Below, in pieces: positions 7,961 to 17,599 of a stretch of 64,000 nt of DNA. The notes under the pieces are model-generated. The model was not told where the DNA came from. It made no database searches and saw nothing but the letters and a program-made list of their open reading frames with translations. The DNA is from Angomonas deanei (Eukaryota > Euglenozoa > Kinetoplastea > Trypanosomatida > Trypanosomatidae). The position numbers were made by a program, and so were the translations under genes. The stretch lies in contig LR877161.1 in the NCBI GenBank assembly GCA_903995115.1, forward strand, positions 62,001 to 126,000, read 5' to 3'. The stretch's first letter is position 1; every line of letters starts with the position of its first letter.

Positions 7961-9874
7961 TCACGACAGCAAGGAGAGGAGTGTGTCAATCGCCTTGATG
8001 TAGTTGATATCATAGTCGTACTGTGCATCCTCGTCATTCGCTTCAATCAGCTCTTTTCGCTCGTAGGTGTAGGCAAAGTCCACCATTACAATACGAGCCG
8101 TCTGCACCGGGGCCGCCGCGTCAAAGACAAACAAGAGGGACGACGTATAAAATCGATACACTGTCTGTCGCTGAAACGCCTCCCGCAGCCGTTGTAGCTG
8201 ACGGACAAAAATTAACTCCAGCTGTCTGCTTTCCTTGAAAAAGAGGGTCATTTCATCCTTTATTTCATTCAGTGTGAGGGAGCGACATTGTAGCTTGGAC
8301 TTGGTGGTGAAGGCCTGCTGCCCCTCGTCCCACCGCCGTAGTCCCGCCAGTCGTATGCCGTACTCCCACGAGCACGTCGTCCGTGCCTTAAAGTTTTTGC
8401 TCTTCTTCTTTCGCTCGCTGGCGTTGAGGCCGTACTGACGAGAACCAATCTTCATATCCATGACACAGGGATAACTAAAGCCGTGGCAGACGTCCTCGAG
8501 CACAATGAGCTGAATAGGAATCTCCTCTCCTTCATTGTCGGCGTCGTGTGGATAGCGGTGAAGAGGGTCGGTGTCGGCCACCGCGCGGCCCGCCACTCGC
8601 CGCAACTCCTCCAGCGTCATGACGCGTAGACCGAAGAAACGGGGGACGAAGGGACACAATAGGGAAAGGGCGGTCGCCTTCTCCTCTCCGGCCTTGCGGT
8701 ACTCGTCGAGGTCGAAGCCACCACGACTGTAATGCTCCGAGAAGACTTGTGTGGCGTTGCTACAGCCGGTGTGCGGGGTGGAGGGGTTCAGCTGCTCGAT
8801 GAGGTCCCCATGCACCGAGCACGGGGCGGAGAGGTCGTCGTGAAAGCACTTGCCTAGCATGGGTACCGGTCCCTCCCACTGCCGGTTCCACCACAGCGAC
8901 GCCGCCAGCCGCACCTTCTCCAGCTCCGAGTGGGAGACGCTGTTGTAGTAGGAGCGGTCCTCCTCGGAGGGGAGGGGGGCCTCTTCCTCGGTGGTGTCGC
9001 AGCTGCAGTACAGACTGACATAACTACGATACTCCTGGGTGCTCTGCTGCTCACTAAACCGAAACAATCGCATGAGATGATCCTCCCTGGTGTCACTTTC
9101 TGTGTTCTCGCGCGGTGGGACCTCCTCCCCGGACCACACCGCGATGGTATGATCGGCCTGTCGCACCGCAGACTCCACCAACACGCCTTGATAGGGGGCG
9201 ATCGTCGCGTAGAACTGCTCTTCCCGTCGACTGTCGGCCTGCTTCAGAAAGCGATCCCCTAAATTAATAGAAAGATGGTGGCCGCCGATGGAGGAGGAGC
9301 TGGAGACGTCCAACCCCGGTGAGCTGACAAACGGCGTACGGTGATTGGTGTCGAGACTACCGCTCTCACTGACGGAGCCGTTGCTGGTGTCGACTAGAAT
9401 GGGAATACTACTATGCTCCACACAGTAATTATGCGAAAGGTGCGTCGGGGAAAGGGTGCAGGTGTGATTGGTGTTGGCATCCATCTTAGTGACGATAGGA
9501 ACCGGTCTGCTGCGTTCTTTTGTGGTGTCCTGCGCGTCACTCACGGTGGTGCACGTGGGCTGCGTGAGGCTGTCGCTAAATTCTTTCGTCATGGTGTTCT
9601 CCTCGCCGAAGGAGTGCGCGTCGGAGGAGTGCTTGTCCCCCAGGCTGAGAATACTATTCCGCTTGCTACGGAATGGGGTATGCTCGTTAGAACTCTTGTA
9701 CCCGTCGTCACTGCTACACTCCTGTCGCTCGTTACCGCTGTTGGATTGATTTTCTTCCGAGTGGATGGACGACGCGTTATCGCTAAGTTTTCTAATTCCC
9801 TTATGAGGAGGCGCCTGAAGAAAGGTGGAAGTACCCTCCGTTATCGGAGTGGGTGTCACTTCCTTTTCGGTCAT
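7961..9874 (-). CDS. Inositol polyphosphate kinase (IPK superfamily, IP6K/KCS1-like)
   Basis: The family signature PCVMDMKIG (residues 469-477, PxxxDxKxG with Asp473 and Lys475) is followed by SRQYG, closest to the IP6K/KCS1 branch. The SSLL motif (578-581) and the metal-binding MVDFAYT (Asp599) are also present. The C-terminal 260 residues are the kinase domain; the first 370 are low-complexity, Ser/Thr- and acidic-rich and probably disordered. The enzyme would phosphorylate inositol phosphates, either making pyrophosphates (IP6K) or acting as a multikinase (IPMK). The motif favours IP6K, but substrate cannot be settled from sequence. Upstream, a T-rich tract (coding strand) at 9929-9920 and an AG at 9900-9899 look like its splice acceptor. 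Confidence 0.88.
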   Translation of the reverse strand: MTEKEVTPTPITEGTSTFLQAPPHKGIRKLSDNASSIHSEENQSNSGNERQECSSDDGYKSSNEHTPFRSKRNSILSLGDKHSSDAHSFGEENTMTKEFSDSLTQPTCTTVSDAQDTTKERSRPVPIVTKMDANTNHTCTLSPTHLSHNYCVEHSSIPILVDTSNGSVSESGSLDTNHRTPFVSSPGLDVSSSSSIGGHHLSINLGDRFLKQADSRREEQFYATIAPYQGVLVESAVRQADHTIAVWSGEEVPPRENTESDTREDHLMRLFRFSEQQSTQEYRSYVSLYCSCDTTEEEAPLPSEEDRSYYNSVSHSELEKVRLAASLWWNRQWEGPVPMLGKCFHDDLSAPCSVHGDLIEQLNPSTPHTGCSNATQVFSEHYSRGGFDLDEYRKAGEEKATALSLLCPFVPRFFGLRVMTLEELRRVAGRAVADTDPLHRYPHDADNEGEEIPIQLIVLEDVCHGFSYPCVMDMKIGSRQYGLNASERKKKSKNFKARTTCSWEYGIRLAGLRRWDEGQQAFTTKSKLQCRSLTLNEIKDEMTLFFKESRQLELIFVRQLQRLREAFQRQTVYRFYTSSLLFVFDAAAPVQTARIVMVDFAYTYERKELIEANDEDAQYDYDINYIKAIDTLLSLLS

Positions 9875-10427
9875 TTTTAATTTTATTTTTTATTATTACT
9901 ATGCGGTTAAATTAAATTTAAAAAAAAAACGGTGTCTGTATATATAAACTGGATTGCCGGAAATACGTGGGCAACTACTACTGCTTTTTATAATGCTAGT
10001 AGTAACAAAAACTGTGTTAAAAAAAAAAAGAAAAAATATGGCAACTAAAAAAGAGTTATTATTAATTAGATTTTTTTGGTGTGTGTCTGCGCTTAGAAAA
10101 ATAAAAAACGAAAACAGAAAGAAAAAGGGAAAAAAAAATACAAAGATTAATAACTAGAACCTAAATTCAAAAAAAGAGAGAGAACAATAATCGTTTGAAT
10201 AGCGGTGGAAGCATTACAAAACAGGAAAATTAAATATGAAACAACGCGTATAGTAAACCAAATAAAAATATTCATAAAAAGAAAGGATACAGCAAGATGA
10301 ACTAAAATAACAATTATACAAATGATACAGAAATTATATGTTTTCAATAATAATAATAAAAGACTTTTCATACAGAAGCGATACATGTGTGTGTATTTCA
10401 AAAAACAAAAACAAAAAAAAAATGACA
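9875..10427. other. AT-rich spacer, no gene seen
   Basis: The spacer is dominated by A/T runs. Open frames are low-complexity Phe/Leu/Ile or Lys/Asn peptides without domain features. The part next to 9874 holds the probable splice acceptor of the kinase gene. Confidence 0.6.
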
Positions 10428-11738
10428 TCACTCATATTTCTGAAGTAAATTATTGAAGCTTCTTTCGTTCGCCTTCTCAATCTCCTCCAAGGCGCTCACG
10501 GCATTGTCCTGCTCCGCCAGCAGCGCCTCCACGGACTTCTCCTCCGTGTATGGTTTACTGAGAGTGGCCCACGTCGTGTCGGGGCTGTTTCGTGATTGTT
10601 TCGAGAGGTCGACTAACATTTTTTGTTTCTCCCCTTCCCGCTCTGCCGCCCGACGCCACGCCGGCTGCATCGGTAGCACTGCGGAAGGCTGCACCGCGGC
10701 CCGTGGCCTGGGCGCCTTCTTCCCTGACGGTGGGGTCGTCTGTTCCTCCTCTTCTAGTTCTACGTCGTACTGGGAATAGCGGTTCGCACTCTGTAGTCGT
10801 ACGTCATGATGGGCGAAGCTGTCCGCCGACCGCAACATGCGCTCCCGCTCCTCCTTGGAGTACTGCAGGGCGTCCGCGTCGGACTGCAGCAGCGCCTCGT
10901 ACGCCTTTTCTAACTTATCCATCTTGCGCTGGTTAATAGAGAGGGCGGTCTGTGTGTAGCGGTCGTCGGCGGTGGCGGGTGGCACCTCCTCCCTACTGGT
11001 GGCCTCCTCCGCCCCTTGCTGCTGCTGCCGGGTCCACTCCTCCAAGGTGAGAGGAGAGGCGGTCGCCCCTGCCGCTCGCTGACTACTAGCGGAGGGACCG
11101 CGATAGGGGGCGGAGACCGACGGGGTCTCACCACTCTTCAAGGACGGCAGAGAGGGAAGGGAGGTGTCGCTTGGTGGCTTTCGCTCCGTCTTCTTCTTAT
11201 CCCGTGCGCTTCCCATCCGTGGCGGCGCATCCATCGTCTCCTCCTTGGTGAGGAAGGTCCACTTATAGCTGTTAGGCAGCGCGGGGCGACTACTGTGGGA
11301 GACCGGTCGCGCCCCCCACGTGTTCGCATACGACGGTCCGGCAGTGTAGGGGGAGACACTGTAGTGGTCTGGCTGCTTCGCGTTGCTAAGCGTGAGGGAG
11401 GCGGCATGAGCGGGGGGGCGCACCGAGGCGGTGACCGCCCGGATTGGTTTGGAGGATGTGGGCGGTGCCGTGGGATAGGTGGGGCACCAGTCGATGGTAT
11501 CTAGTAGAGTCGTGGTATCGGTGTGACGGCCCGGCGGCGCACTGCTGTGACGAGTGCCCGCCATCACCACCGTGGGCGCAACAGGGTGAGGGAGGGGCGG
11601 TTCTAACGAGAGGGAGCGGCGCCTGGACTGCTGAGAGCGGTAGGAGGCAGTGAAGCCACGGTCCGGCTTGAACAAGTCCTCCGGCAGCGCCGTGTTGGGT
11701 CTACGCTTCTTGGGGTAGGCGGAACCTACCGAGTGCAT
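10428..11738 (-). CDS. Hypothetical protein, Ser/Pro-rich with charged C-terminal helices
   Basis: No family is recognised. The protein begins MHSVGSAYPKKRRPNT and is basic and Ser/Pro/Arg-rich over the first 250 residues. The C-terminal half has heptad-like charged helices and acidic stretches (VELEEEEQ). I start at the ATG at 11736-11738; the frame is open to 11843, but those residues are hydrophobic and UTR-like. No signal peptide, membrane segment or catalytic motif is visible. The composition is typical of cytoskeleton- or flagellum-associated kinetoplastid proteins, but this is composition only. Confidence 0.7.
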   Translation of the reverse strand: MHSVGSAYPKKRRPNTALPEDLFKPDRGFTASYRSQQSRRRSLSLEPPLPHPVAPTVVMAGTRHSSAPPGRHTDTTTLLDTIDWCPTYPTAPPTSSKPIRAVTASVRPPAHAASLTLSNAKQPDHYSVSPYTAGPSYANTWGARPVSHSSRPALPNSYKWTFLTKEETMDAPPRMGSARDKKKTERKPPSDTSLPSLPSLKSGETPSVSAPYRGPSASSQRAAGATASPLTLEEWTRQQQQGAEEATSREEVPPATADDRYTQTALSINQRKMDKLEKAYEALLQSDADALQYSKEERERMLRSADSFAHHDVRLQSANRYSQYDVELEEEEQTTPPSGKKAPRPRAAVQPSAVLPMQPAWRRAAEREGEKQKMLVDLSKQSRNSPDTTWATLSKPYTEEKSVEALLAEQDNAVSALEEIEKANERSFNNLLQKYE

Positions 11739-12087
11739 AGCTGCGTGACTAAAGGGGTGTTCTATCAGAAATAAAACTGTATTTCTGCTGGTGACTTCAA
11801 TATGAAAAAAGATTGGGGGAAGGGCAATGAAACACTCAAACATAATAATAAAAAAGAAATGTCAGAACACAAAAAGCATAGATGCGTACGAGCACTGTTT
11901 TATTTAATATGGCAACAGCGTTATAAACTAAATTATACTTAATATTACTATGTTTCACGAGGAAACAAAAAAAGAAAAAAAAAACGTGTACTGTAAATGT
12001 TTGTCGATAGTGAAAAATTAAAATAAAAAAAGGTGGAATAATGATCATTATACAAAACTAAAATAAAAAGGTGCGTACCCTTCTTTT
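11739..12087. other. AT-rich spacer, no gene seen
   Basis: The spacer contains A/T homopolymers and several stop codons in all frames. The only longer frame (11836-12048, minus) is a Phe/Tyr/Val-rich low-complexity peptide. Confidence 0.6.
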
Positions 12088-13882
12088 TTAACAGCCATCG
12101 GAGGAGTTCGTCTGAATGGTAATCCACATCTTATACATTCCAAAACTAACGCCGACCACCACCACGATGCACCCGTAGCCACCGAGGCCAAAGATGATGA
12201 TATACTCCCACCAGTGCAGATAGCGGTTCTCTAACAAACCCCAACGACGACGGCGCACGTAGTCTAGCCCGGCGGGGACGACAATACCAATGATACCGCA
12301 ACCGAAACTACCGGAAATGGCTAACATGAGACCGTAGTAGGGGACGATCCAGGCCGCAAAGATGGAGACCACCAGCAGCGACAGTCGCAGCACGTTTGCC
12401 TTCCAGTCGTAGTACGTCGCGGCCCGGGTGGCCCCCAGCACCAGCCGGTCACACAGCTCCGCGAGGGGGAAGGTTTGCTGGGGGATAATGGCGAGGGAGG
12501 CGACGAAGAGGATCGCACTCACCGCGGTCTTCATCCCACCGGGCTGCAAGGAGACGGTCATGACAGAGCACGTCTTGGTACCATAACTAATGTACCCGCA
12601 GAGCCCAAAGAAGAGCAGCAAGGACCACGCCAGACCCACCGCCACGCGCAGCAGCACCACATACCGCCTGGGGCTCATGGAGCGCTCGATAGGGACACAG
12701 GAGCCGATACCAGTGAAGGCGTACACCGCCACACCCAACGCGCCGAAAAAGTTGGTGGCCGACTTGGGCCACAGCCGCAGTCCCACCGCCTTGGAGCTGT
12801 ACGGGAAGTAGGAGAGCATCATAATCACACTCACCAGGACTAAAAGATTGGAAATGATGGACAGCGGCTGCTGGTGGATCTCACGCTTCATGAACACTAA
12901 CGGTAGGGCAATCACGGACGGCACGATGAGACTGACGGCCATGGCGCCCCCGCCGGTGAGACCCATCGCGGCGAGCAGCACACGCGAGTTGGAGGCCGCA
13001 AACGCCAGGAAACCAATCAAGTGGGTTATACCGTAAAATACGTTGAGCATGGGATACCAATCGCCCCAAATCATGCGAGGGACATCACCGAATAGGACGA
13101 CCTTGTGGGCATTGCGCATCTGATTCTTCACGCCGAAGTACGCCTCTGTGGCGTACTCGGAGGTGAAGGCGACAAAGATGAGGAGCATGATGCCACCGAC
13201 CAGACCCGCCTCGTGCAGCACGTACGGCATGGAGAGCACATTGGTATGAAAGAAGGAGCGCATCGTGTTACTGAAGTCGACGAAAATTAACCGCTTCTTA
13301 TCTTCGGAAATAATACTGTCGGGGATGACTTTTACAAATAGTTCCGGCACGGCGTCGATTGCCCCGCTGATGGCCTCCACACCGTGACCAATGGCACTGC
13401 TGGCACGACCCGCCACGCCCTTACGGCGCTCCTCCTCCTCTGCATCCACTGCCGTCGGTGGTTCCTCTTCTCCTTCGCCCTCCTTCTTTCCGTCGTTACC
13501 GCCGACACCAATCACCGCTTGCGCCGTTTCCTTGATGAAGTCCACCATGGACGGTCCGGCGACGGTGTTGTAAGAGGCGAATCGTGCCGCCTGTAGTTCA
13601 TCGGCCGTTAGTCTTTTAGGTGGTGTAGGGTCGGAGACGAACGGAGAGTCCTCCGCCTCCTCCACGGGTTCCACTGTCACAATCTCAGGGAGAGAATTGA
13701 ACCGAGGGATGATCGTTATTATTATTATTATTATTATTGTTGTTGTCTACTTCCGCTGTTTCCTCTTCCTGGGGAGGTGTGGGAGGGATGATCATGGGGG
13801 GCACGGTGAACTCTGCCTCGAGGTTGGTGTCCGGGGGGACCGTGTTGTTATCCTCCATTGGAGTGATTTCCACTGAGCTCAT
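12088..13882 (-). CDS. AAAP-family amino acid transporter, N-terminal tail out of frame with the core
   Basis: The main frame (from 13680 leftwards) encodes an amino acid/auxin permease core with about 11 membrane segments; it aligns along its whole length with the adjacent 940-residue paralogue (for example SGSFGCGI, AGLDYVRR, HWWEYI). This frame has no ATG at its beginning. A 65-residue frame from the ATG at 13880-13882 holds a typical acidic, Pro/Asn-rich tail and stops at 13685. Skipping one base between 13685 and 13746, for example in the CCC next to the stop, joins the two. The paralogue matches from LTADELQAARFASYN on, which lies upstream of the first in-frame ATG (13546-13548), so a 486-residue product starting there would lose conserved residues. 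Substrate unknown; kinetoplastid AAAP members carry amino acids across plasma or acidocalcisome membranes. Confidence 0.85.
13711..13741 (-). repeat. AAT/AAC microsatellite encoding poly-Asn
   Basis: About ten AAT/AAC codons lie in the N-terminal tail of the transporter, just upstream of the frame change. Length variation of this tract by non-triplet steps could itself shift the frame. Confidence 0.85.
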
Positions 13883-14202
13883 ATCAAGGAATACAAATTT
13901 ACTGATTTAAGGTTGAATTTTCTTTTTTTCTTTTTTTTCACTCTTCTTCTTTTCTTATGCTAATTGAAAAGTAAAGTAGAGGAACTAAACCAAAAGAGAA
14001 GGAAAAAAAAAAAAGTTAATCCGTGAATAAAACCCACAAGAGATTAAATGAAATACAGTAAAAACACGGAAAACATGCTTCACAGTGAAAAGAATTCTAT
14101 TTTGAATACAGGACAAGGGATGCCGCAAACGTTATCTAAAAAAAAAAAAGCAAAAATAATTCATACTGTACAAAACGTTAAACAGTGTTAAAAAAGCAAA
14201 AC
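13883..14202. other. AT-rich spacer between transporter paralogues
   Basis: No coding frame is seen. A pyrimidine-poor, A-rich 3' UTR-like part follows the stop of the longer paralogue (14203). Candidate splice signals for the left transporter lie near 13920-13960 (purine runs on the plus strand). Confidence 0.55.
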
Positions 14203-17025
14203 TCAGCATGTCGTCACACCCGCCTGCGACACCCGCCACATGTCATAACAGCCCATGATAATACCGACCACCACGACAATGACGCCTAAAACACACAACC
14301 CAAACACCGTCACGTACTCCCACCACCGCAGATGACGGTGGGCACGGAGGGCAATGCGCTCTCGCCGCACATAGTCTAGCGCGGCGGGGATAACCACCGT
14401 CATCACACCACAGCCAAAAGAGCCACCAAGCGCCAACAAGATGCCAAAGTGCGGCATCGTGCTCGCTAATATCGCTGCCCCGACCAGAAATGCAATACGC
14501 ATTACATTCGGTAGGAGCTGCCAGTACCCCGGCAACCGCCGCAGCCCCAACACTCGTCGGTCGCAGATCTCCCCAATCCGGAAGAGGGACTGTGGGACGA
14601 CAAATAAAAAGGTGAAGAAGAGGAGCGCCGAGACCGCCGTCTCCACTGAACTGTTCGCGAAGGAGAGGGGCAGAACGGAGCAGGTCGTGGTCTTGTAATA
14701 GAGGAAGGCGGTGAGGCCGAAGGCGAGATAAAAGGCGGTGCTGATCCCTGTACACACAAACGATAGTTTGATGAACCGGTCGGGATGCATTCCTCTCTCC
14801 ACTGGCACACTCCGGCGCAAGGGGGAAAAGATGAAAAGGGTGAACCCAAAGGCAGAAAAAAAGTCCGCCACGTCCCCTGGCCACAGCGCTAGTTGTCCAA
14901 AAGAGTCTCGAATACTCGCAGAGAAGTTAAACAAACTCATAATCATGATGGCACTGATAAACACCAGAAGGGAGGTCAGACTGGACAGCGGCGCCTGCGT
15001 TCGGGCCCGCTTCATGAAGACCAGCGGCAGACAGAAGAGGCACGGCAGGAAGTAGCTCAGCACCGTTGCCGCCTCCTTGTCCTCCAGGCCCATCCGTCGC
15101 AGCAGGTATTGACCGTTCAGCGCCGCATACAGCACAAACGAGACGAAATACACAAAGAGGTAAATGACGGTAAAAATGGGGGAATAGTGTCCCCACGTCA
15201 GTCGTGGCACGTCGTCGTACATGACGACTTGACTCGCTAACTTTAACTGCTGTTTGGCCCCGAAGAAGGCGTACGTACTATAACACGCGACAAGGTTCAC
15301 CCCGACCACCAGGAACAGTCCTGTCACCAATCCCGCCTTGGCAAAAATAAAGGGCGTAAACAGTATTTCAAAGTTCAAATAGCATTTTAAGACGGAAAGA
15401 AAGTCCATCAACACTAATTTTTGCATTTCTTTGGAGACTAAACCGTCGGGAATGACATCCATGATGCGTTCTGGTACATTGTTCAACACATCACCGGTGT
15501 ACTCCGCCATAATCGCCAGCCCTTTCGTCGTCAGCTGAAACGCACTCTGTACCGGTTTCGGGATCGACGTTTTGAAGAACTCCATCGAGTTTTGATAAAA
15601 GGTGCTGGTACTGTTAAAAAAGGTATTTACCTCGTCGGGTAAGACGGCGTCTGTGGTGTCCCGTAGGAAATCCAACGAACTCACCGTACAGTTATCGTTG
15701 TAAATCGCTAACCGCGCTAACTGTAGATCGTCCTCGCTCAGCCGACCGGCCTCAATCTGAGAAGGGATCGTAATGGCGTAAGGCTCCCCGCCCTCGTGCT
15801 CATTCTCGGCCATCACAACACCACCTTCCTCCTCCTCTTCCCTCCCTGGACTGGTCACCTCCTCTGCGGGGGAGGAGGGACCGGTAGTGGCGCGGGCATC
15901 CACGTAGACAGAGTCGTCCACCGTGTTGCTGCTCCCCTGCGGCGGCGGCAGTCGACTACTGTGCGTGTCCTCATGATAGGCCACCCGCTGAGGGTTCGCC
16001 GTGTAGGCGTGACTGGTGTGAAAAGGATGTTCTTCATCCTCGTGCAAGGAGTGGCTGCCGACCCGCTGTCGGTTACTGCTGGAGTCTCCGATAAAAGGGG
16101 CAGAGGCGAAGTGCTTGGCGAGAGGGTTTGTGTCCTCCGCGCCGCTGGGTGTCCCGTCCCCGTAACCATCCCCGCCAGATGGTGGGGCCACGTCAATGAC
16201 TAGGGCACTGTGGACCGCGCCGGTGTCTACCGGGGGGAGCTCCCTATGATGAATGTTGTGAGGATTGTAGTCGGAGTCATTTGTGTTGTTGCTATCGCGG
16301 CTGGGATAACTGTTGTTGTGGTTGTAATGATTGCGATTATAATTATGATTATTATTATTATGATTGGTGTTGTTTTTCTGAGGCACTTCAATGGTCGGTA
16401 CGCCACTATTATTATGATTATGATTGTCGCCCTCGTTGTTATCGTTATTATTATTTGCATACTCCTTTTTCTGTAACTCCGCAAAGTGCGTCCCGCCGTA
16501 GTGACTGTTGGTGGAAGTGGTACCAGTGCGGTTGGAGCTCGCACTGTTGGTCGGGGGAGAGTACACCTGTGTTGCGAAAGGCTGTGTGGAGGGATCGTAG
16601 CCGCCGGAGGAACCCTCTGTCTGTAATGTCTTATCCCGTACTAAACTATTATTATTGTTGTTGTTGTTTTGATGGCTATTATTCTCGCCAAACCGTGGAA
16701 AGGGATGACTGCTCAACTCCGAATGCTCCCAGTCGTCCTCCTCCGGACTGTCCCCGTGGCGAGCGGTGAAAAAACGGTTGGTCGTGTCAGAGTGGTATTG
16801 TGCCCCAAGCGTGCTGCGGCGGGAGGCACTCTCTGGGAGCACATCCACCGGCCGCAGTCCGCTGTAGCGATCCTCCTCCATCACACTCGACCGTCTCTGG
16901 CTGGTCTCCACACTATTGCTGTTGGGCTGACTACTAGTATTGGGCTGGTGAGAAGGGTGTTGCATACTCTCACAGGTCAGGAGGGTTTCACCAGTGGTGG
17001 TGGTGGAGTGGGAGTGCTCTGACAT
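14203..17025 (-). CDS. AAAP-family amino acid transporter with 470-residue low-complexity N-terminal tail
   Basis: The C-terminal half is an AAAP permease with about 11 membrane segments and shares motifs with the left neighbour, so the two are tandem paralogues: SGSFGCG/GGSFGCG, AALDYVRR, RWWEY. The N-terminal half is hydrophilic and very unusual: rich in Ser, His, Asn and Gly, with Asn/His runs near residues 115-270, and probably a cytosolic disordered tail. The conserved part begins around LSEDDLQLARLAIYN. The reading frame is intact from the ATG at 17023-17025. Tails of this length are several times those of ordinary AAAP carriers and could serve in regulation or localisation. Substrate cannot be read from sequence. 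Confidence 0.9.
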   Translation of the reverse strand: MSEHSHSTTTTGETLLTCESMQHPSHQPNTSSQPNSNSVETSQRRSSVMEEDRYSGLRPVDVLPESASRRSTLGAQYHSDTTNRFFTARHGDSPEEDDWEHSELSSHPFPRFGENNSHQNNNNNNNSLVRDKTLQTEGSSGGYDPSTQPFATQVYSPPTNSASSNRTGTTSTNSHYGGTHFAELQKKEYANNNNDNNEGDNHNHNNSGVPTIEVPQKNNTNHNNNNHNYNRNHYNHNNSYPSRDSNNTNDSDYNPHNIHHRELPPVDTGAVHSALVIDVAPPSGGDGYGDGTPSGAEDTNPLAKHFASAPFIGDSSSNRQRVGSHSLHEDEEHPFHTSHAYTANPQRVAYHEDTHSSRLPPPQGSSNTVDDSVYVDARATTGPSSPAEEVTSPGREEEEEGGVVMAENEHEGGEPYAITIPSQIEAGRLSEDDLQLARLAIYNDNCTVSSLDFLRDTTDAVLPDEVNTFFNSTSTFYQNSMEFFKTSIPKPVQSAFQLTTKGLAIMAEYTGDVLNNVPERIMDVIPDGLVSKEMQKLVLMDFLSVLKCYLNFEILFTPFIFAKAGLVTGLFLVVGVNLVACYSTYAFFGAKQQLKLASQVVMYDDVPRLTWGHYSPIFTVIYLFVYFVSFVLYAALNGQYLLRRMGLEDKEAATVLSYFLPCLFCLPLVFMKRARTQAPLSSLTSLLVFISAIMIMSLFNFSASIRDSFGQLALWPGDVADFFSAFGFTLFIFSPLRRSVPVERGMHPDRFIKLSFVCTGISTAFYLAFGLTAFLYYKTTTCSVLPLSFANSSVETAVSALLFFTFLFVVPQSLFRIGEICDRRVLGLRRLPGYWQLLPNVMRIAFLVGAAILASTMPHFGILLALGGSFGCGVMTVVIPAALDYVRRERIALRAHRHLRWWEYVTVFGLCVLGVIVVVVGIIMGCYDMWRVSQAGVTTC
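16315..16680 (-). repeat. Interspersed AAT/AAC/CAC tracts encoding Asn/His-rich tail
   Basis: Several clusters of Asn codons (AAT, AAC) interrupted by His codons lie in the transporter N-terminal tail. The strongest are near 16315-16370, 16408-16460 and 16645-16680. Confidence 0.8.
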
Positions 17026-17599
17026 GAAACTACTAGAAAAGAATAACGAGTAATACTTTCTAGAAGAAGAAAAAATGCGGTGAGGGAAGAAAGATTAAAA
17101 GAGAAGCACCGATCGTTTGCCATTATATACTCTAAAAAAAAAAAAGGTGAAATTTTATTTTTGGTTTATTTCAGTTTTAAATGACATGATAAATGTCATA
17201 TCAAATGGGGAAAAGAGTAGCGATAATATGATACGTACCTCGTACACTTTTTTTTTTTTTTAATAGTAGCCAGTAGGAGTTGTGTTTTAGTTCTATTATT
17301 CATTTCTTTTTTTTTTTTTTTGCTTTTTTGAAAAAAAAAAAAAATCACTGAAAACACCAACGAATTAATAATTGTACTCCTTACTTTTACTATTAAAGCA
17401 ACTTAAAAAAAAAAAAATTATATGTTAGTGTTTATCATTCATCTTTTCTTTTTTAGTATTATACGTATTATTTTATCTTTTTTTTTTTATTTTTGTCTAT
17501 TCGCTTCATTCTGATTATTACAGTAAAGGTTGGGGGAAAATGAAATAGGTTCGATATATAAAACATTTATTTATTTATTTTTGTTGTTGTTGTCACTTG
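17026..17599. other. AT-rich spacer with long T and A runs, no gene seen
   Basis: Poly-T and poly-A tracts of 11-15 bases recur (near 17250, 17310, 17335, 17405 and 17480). No coding frame of interest is seen. The part near 17030-17110 is purine-rich on the plus strand, thus pyrimidine-rich on the coding strand, as expected upstream of the 940-residue transporter. Confidence 0.6.

Noticed and set aside
10147-10431. 94-residue minus-strand frame
   Set aside because: Low-complexity hydrophobic translation of AT-rich 3' UTR; could mimic a membrane peptide but has no supporting feature.
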